From an uncultured Pseudorhodoferax sp. (GTDB lineage: Bacteria > Pseudomonadota > Gammaproteobacteria > Burkholderiales > Burkholderiaceae), in assembly GCA_913776795.1 (NCBI GenBank), contig CAJYRH010000311.1, positions 1 through 5,800 of the forward strand: a stretch of DNA of 5,800 bases, given 5' to 3'. Position 1 is the first letter of the stretch; every line of letters starts with the position of its first letter. Below are positions 5,223-5,800 of the stretch, piece by piece. Position numbers and translations under genes: made by a program. Under the pieces are notes generated by a model. It saw only the letters and a program-made list of their open reading frames with translations. It searched no databases and had not been told where the DNA came from.

Positions 5223-5800
5223 ATGGCAATGGAGGGGAGTGGCAGCGACCTGGTCAAGGTCGTGAGCCTGCTGGGTGCGGCCGTGGTGGCAGTGCCGCTG
5301 TTCAAGAAGCTGGGCCTGGGCTCGGTGCTGGGTTACCTGGCCGCGGGCCTGGCGATCGGCCCGTTCGGGCTCAAGCTGTTCGACGACCCGCAGGCCATCC
5401 TGCACGTGGCAGAGCTCGGCGTGGTGATGTTCCTGTTCGTGATCGGGCTGGAAATGCAGCCTTCGCACCTGTGGAGCCTGCGCCGCCAGATCTTCGGCCT
5501 CGGAAGCCTGCAGTGCCTGGTCTGCGGCGTGCTGCTGACGCTGGTGGGCGTGGGCTTCGGCTTCTCGTGGGCGGTGTCTTTCGTGAGCGCCATGGGCTTC
5601 GTGCTGACCTCCACGGCCATCGTCATGCAGCTGCTGGGCGAGCGCGGCGACATCGCCGCGCCGCGCGGCCAGCGCATCGTCTCCATCCTGCTGTTCGAGG
5701 ATCTGCTGATCGTGCCGCTGCTGGCCATCGTGGCCTTCATCGCGCCGGCGGCGGTGGATGCGCAGGCCGTGGCGCCCTCGCGCTGGGGTGTGATCGGCCT
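5223..5800 (+). CDS. Kef-type (CPA2) cation:proton antiporter, N-terminal part, cut by window edge
   Basis: The first 192 residues of a monovalent cation:proton antiporter-2 family protein, open to the right edge. It aligns by eye with the membrane domain of E. coli KefC/KefB: GLGSVLGYLAAGLAIGPFGL (31-50), ILHVAELGVVMFLFVIGLE (59-77), then LWSLRRQIFGLGSLQ, LTSTAIVMQLLGERG (128-142) and LLFEDLLIVPLLAI (156-168). Members exchange K+ or Na+ for H+ across the inner membrane; Kef proteins respond to electrophiles such as glutathione adducts through a C-terminal RCK/TrkA-N domain, which would lie beyond this window. D160 is the conserved membrane aspartate; the residue before it is Glu, where KefB and KefC have Gln. 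ATG 5223 is chosen; GTG 5220 and ATG 5229 are in-frame alternatives. Whether it is a true glutathione-gated Kef or another CPA2 antiporter cannot be told. Confidence 0.93.
   Translation, partial: MAMEGSGSDLVKVVSLLGAAVVAVPLFKKLGLGSVLGYLAAGLAIGPFGLKLFDDPQAILHVAELGVVMFLFVIGLEMQPSHLWSLRRQIFGLGSLQCLVCGVLLTLVGVGFGFSWAVSFVSAMGFVLTSTAIVMQLLGERGDIAAPRGQRIVSILLFEDLLIVPLLAIVAFIAPAAVDAQAVAPSRWGVIG

Noticed and set aside
3879..5468. A 529-codon open frame on the minus strand covering the LtrA-family gene and the antiporter start.
   Set aside because: It lies opposite two clear membrane-protein genes. Its translation is a His/Gln/Arg-rich shadow with no domain.

Overview
The window is GC-rich proteobacterial DNA. 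Its codon use (strong G/C third position), gene families (LysR regulator, SDR, class 3-like ALDH, LtrA, Kef antiporter) and tight gene packing fit a betaproteobacterium of the order Burkholderiales, perhaps Comamonadaceae. This placement is an inference; no rRNA or other phylogenetic marker is present. There is no tRNA, CRISPR array, insertion sequence or phage gene, and no gene-free stretch longer than about 100 bases.

Layout: (1) 1-835, minus strand: a LysR-type transcriptional regulator whose C-terminus runs off the left edge. (2) 836-937: a divergent intergenic region, AT-rich compared with the rest, with palindromic candidate regulator sites. (3) 938-3666, plus strand: three closely spaced genes, namely a short-chain dehydrogenase/reductase, an aldehyde dehydrogenase of the class 3/coniferyl-aldehyde-dehydrogenase type, and a predicted lipoprotein whose mature part resembles a degenerate cyclic-nucleotide-binding beta-roll. 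(4) 3706-5174, plus strand: an 89-residue three-helix membrane protein followed after 8 bases by a LtrA-family membrane protein that appears to start at TTG. (5) 5223-5800, plus strand: the N-terminal part of a Kef-type cation:proton antiporter, cut by the right edge.

How the genes may work together: the LysR gene diverges from the SDR-ALDH pair, the usual arrangement for a local regulator controlling a catabolic or detoxification operon. An alcohol-to-aldehyde-to-acid route (SDR then ALDH) is a plausible reading, but the substrate cannot be deduced. The lipoprotein sits 4 bases after the ALDH gene and is probably co-transcribed. The downstream membrane genes form a second group and may be read from the same transcript or independently.

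Nothing here is clearly a new defence or mobile system. The items most worth a second look are a perfect 20-bp palindrome inside the lipoprotein gene, the exported cNMP-fold-like lipoprotein itself, the palindromes in the divergent promoter region, and a small inverted repeat that could mask the antiporter ribosome binding site.
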